Source: an uncultured bacterium (GTDB lineage: Bacteria; Verrucomicrobiota; Lentisphaeria; Victivallales; Victivallaceae). Taken from it: a stretch of DNA of 64,000 nucleotides. Positions 62,661 through 64,000 of the stretch are shown in pieces (the stretch's first letter is position 1; each line of letters opens with the position of its first letter). The stretch covers positions 1-64,000 of the forward strand of contig URVC01000006.1 of assembly GCA_900551245.1 (NCBI GenBank). The letters run 5' to 3'. The position numbers were made by a program, and so were the translations under genes. Below the pieces are notes generated by a model, which was not told the DNA's origin, did not search any database, and saw nothing but the letters and a program-made list of their open reading frames with translations.

Positions 62661-64000
62661 CTACCGGTGAATGTCGACCACCTTGCCGTCGAAGAGATCG
62701 ACGATCTCGTGGATGAGCGGATCCTGCAGCGCCTCCACCAGCGCCTGCGGCTGATCGTTGGCGATGCTGTGACGATGTTTGCGTCCGCCGGGAGCGGTCC
62801 GGGATTCCGCGATCTCCGGCGCAGGAGACGGCGACACGAGGGCCGACGCATCGGAAGGAATCTCCGGATATGAGCTGCCGGCCCCGGCACCATCTGCCGC
62901 GGGCTCCGCGGGAATCTCCGGATACGGGCTGGATTGTTCCGGCTCCCCCTCTTCGGGAATCGGTTCCGGCGCAACCTCCGGCTCCGCGGGGATCTCCGGA
63001 TACGAGCCGGTTTGTTCCGGCTTCTTCTCGTCGGCAACCGGCGCAGCTTCCGGTTCCGGCGCAACTTCCGGCTCCGCGGGGATCTCCGGATACGAGCCGG
63101 TTTGTTCCGGCTTCTTCCCGTCGGGAACTGACGCAGCTTCCGGTTCCGGCGCAACTTCCGGCTCTGCGGGAATCTCCGGATACGGGCCGGATTGTTCCGG
63201 CTTCTTCTCATCGGCAACTGGCGCAACATCCGGCTCCGGCGCAACTTCCGGCTGGGGGGCCGGCTTCGCCTTTTCCTCTTCCGCGGGCGCTGTCTGCGGC
63301 ACCTTCTCTTCGGCAACCCGTTCCGAGACAGACGGCAGCGGCTCAATGGAGGGAGCCGCAACCGGCACTTTTCCCGCCGGGAGCTGATCGAGAAACTTGA
63401 GTTCACCGGCAGTGCGAAGCTGATTCAGCCGCGCCAGCAGGTCGTCAATCCGCACCGCGTGCGCCTCGCGCATCGCCTTGAGCAAAATCGTCTCCAGATA
63501 GACCTGTTTGTTCAGAGCGTCGTGCAGAATGCGCCCCACCGGAGCAATGGTTTCAAGCAGAATCTGGATGGTATCCGGCTTGACCAGCGCCCCGAGGCGG
63601 CGAAACCGTTCGATCATCTCCGGGCTCTCATCGAGCAGTTCGCCCGGGTCGCGCAGAATCGTACAGAGCTGTACCGCGCGCACCGCGCTTAAGAGATCGT
63701 CGAACAGCGTCTCCAGATTTTTCCCCTTCTTCGACAACCGGGCGATGATGGAAACCACTTCGCCGGGCTGATTCCGGAGCATCGCCACCAGCAACGCATC
63801 CAGATCGGCATGGTCGGTCAGACCGAAGAGCGACAGCACCTGTTCGCCGGTGATGGTCGAGCCATCCCCCTGCGAGAAAAAGGCGATCATCTGGTCGAGC
63901 AGTGACTGCGCATCGCGCATTCCGCCTTCGGCCGCCCGCGCAATCGCGTTGATCGCGCCGTCGTTGATCCCCACTTTTTCGGTCTCGCAGATCAGCTTCA
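62661..64000 (-). CDS. dnaX: DNA polymerase III subunit gamma/tau, C-terminal part
   Basis: Runs off the right edge. The visible frame (KLICETEKV, then ARAAEGGMRDAQSLLDQMIA) is the end of the AAA+ domain and the start of domain III (LLDQMIAFF, LFDDLLSAVRAVQL). After about 215 residues it enters a long Pro/Glu/Ala linker with tandem repeats (62,845-63,265), then a short tail (LVEALQDPLIHEIVDLFDGK). This tail probably binds the polymerase or helicase. tau loads the clamp in replication. Confidence 0.9.
   Translation of the reverse strand, partial: KLICETEKVGINDGAINAIARAAEGGMRDAQSLLDQMIAFFSQGDGSTITGEQVLSLFGLTDHADLDALLVAMLRNQPGEVVSIIARLSKKGKNLETLFDDLLSAVRAVQLCTILRDPGELLDESPEMIERFRRLGALVKPDTIQILLETIAPVGRILHDALNKQVYLETILLKAMREAHAVRIDDLLARLNQLRTAGELKFLDQLPAGKVPVAAPSIEPLPSVSERVAEEKVPQTAPAEEEKAKPAPQPEVAPEPDVAPVADEKKPEQSGPYPEIPAEPEVAPEPEAASVPDGKKPEQTGSYPEIPAEPEVAPEPEAAPVADEKKPEQTGSYPEIPAEPEVAPEPIPEEGEPEQSSPYPEIPAEPAADGAGAGSSYPEIPSDASALVSPSPAPEIAESRTAPGGRKHRHSIANDQPQALVEALQDPLIHEIVDLFDGKVVDIHR
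62845..63265 (-). repeat. Tandem repeats in the dnaX linker
   Basis: Units of about 90 bp (30 codons), encoding a proline/glutamate-rich segment with PYPEIPAEPEVAPEPE and KKPEQTGS. The shared TCTCCGGATA block recurs at steps of 54, 78, 90 and 90 bp. Three to four units are clear; the outer ones are shorter. Confidence 0.85.

Noticed and set aside
62845..63265. Possible CRISPR array
   Set aside because: The periodic repeats are in frame with dnaX and encode a Pro/Glu linker. There are no unique spacers of fixed length.

Overview
The window joins two unrelated bacterial sequences. Positions 1 to about 5,050 look like a Desulfovibrio-type deltaproteobacterium: a frameshifted MATE efflux gene, a short CstA-type carbon-starvation transporter, a Desulfovibrio-style outer-membrane porin and the 5' part of ftsY. 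Near 5,035-5,065 the FtsY reading frame stops resembling FtsY just before its GTPase domain and runs in frame into what looks like the C-terminal tail of a Gfo/Idh/MocA oxidoreductase. From there to the end the content is that of a Lentisphaerota (Victivallis-like) organism: paired regulator + prepilin-like protein + secreted glycoside hydrolase cassettes, many sugar-acid genes, and a Gram-negative envelope set. The simplest reading is a chimeric (probably metagenomic) assembly. The taxon names are inference from protein style; no search was run.

Layout of the second part. 5.2-10.3 kb: ispE, gmhB, a BASS-like transporter, a membrane histidine kinase and a small arginase-like UPF0489-type protein, tightly packed on the plus strand. 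10.2-18.5 kb: a divergent carbohydrate-acid locus (FAD oxidoreductase, IlvD/EDD dehydratase, SDR and ROK regulator plus metallo-hydrolase leftward; DUF1116 protein and PfkB kinase rightward), with one shared operator-like motif at both promoter regions. 18.5-20.6 kb: hydF and a DUF1275 membrane protein. 20.7-30.1 kb: two copies of a regulator/prepilin/GH-A hydrolase cassette. The second hydrolase has an in-frame stop 22 codons before its natural-looking end. 30.3-33.6 kb: a dehydrogenase, a PhnP-like hydrolase and DUF1015. 33.6-37.5 kb: MetF-type protein, flippase-like membrane protein, and MurA with Asp in place of the catalytic Cys.

37.6-44 kb: a MarR regulator and a leftward pyrR-pyrB-pyrC-M20 peptidase-hemW-truA operon. 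44-48 kb: an acyl-CoA synthetase divergent from an XRE-cupin regulator, then a siroheme sulfite/nitrite reductase. 48.2-50.9 kb: IclR regulator, KDG kinase and KDPG-type aldolase, which could receive the product of the dehydratase at 12 kb. 50.97 kb: an initiator tRNA with an unusual anticodon stem. 51-57.7 kb: DUF368, CNNM/CBS, a Kdo/WaaP-like kinase homologue, a glycosyltransferase, NagD-like phosphatase and an AsmA-like protein. 57.7-64 kb: topA with three C-terminal repeats, gnd, a lipoprotein and the 3' part of dnaX.

In the Lentisphaerota part many transcription units have readable sigma70-type promoters (TTGNNN, 16-17 bp, TATANT), and 4-bp ATGA overlaps are common, so operon boundaries can be read directly. 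There is no rRNA, CRISPR array, insertion sequence or prophage. Apart from 3,848-4,158 and 30,015-30,329, both described, no stretch over 300 bp lacks a gene or RNA.
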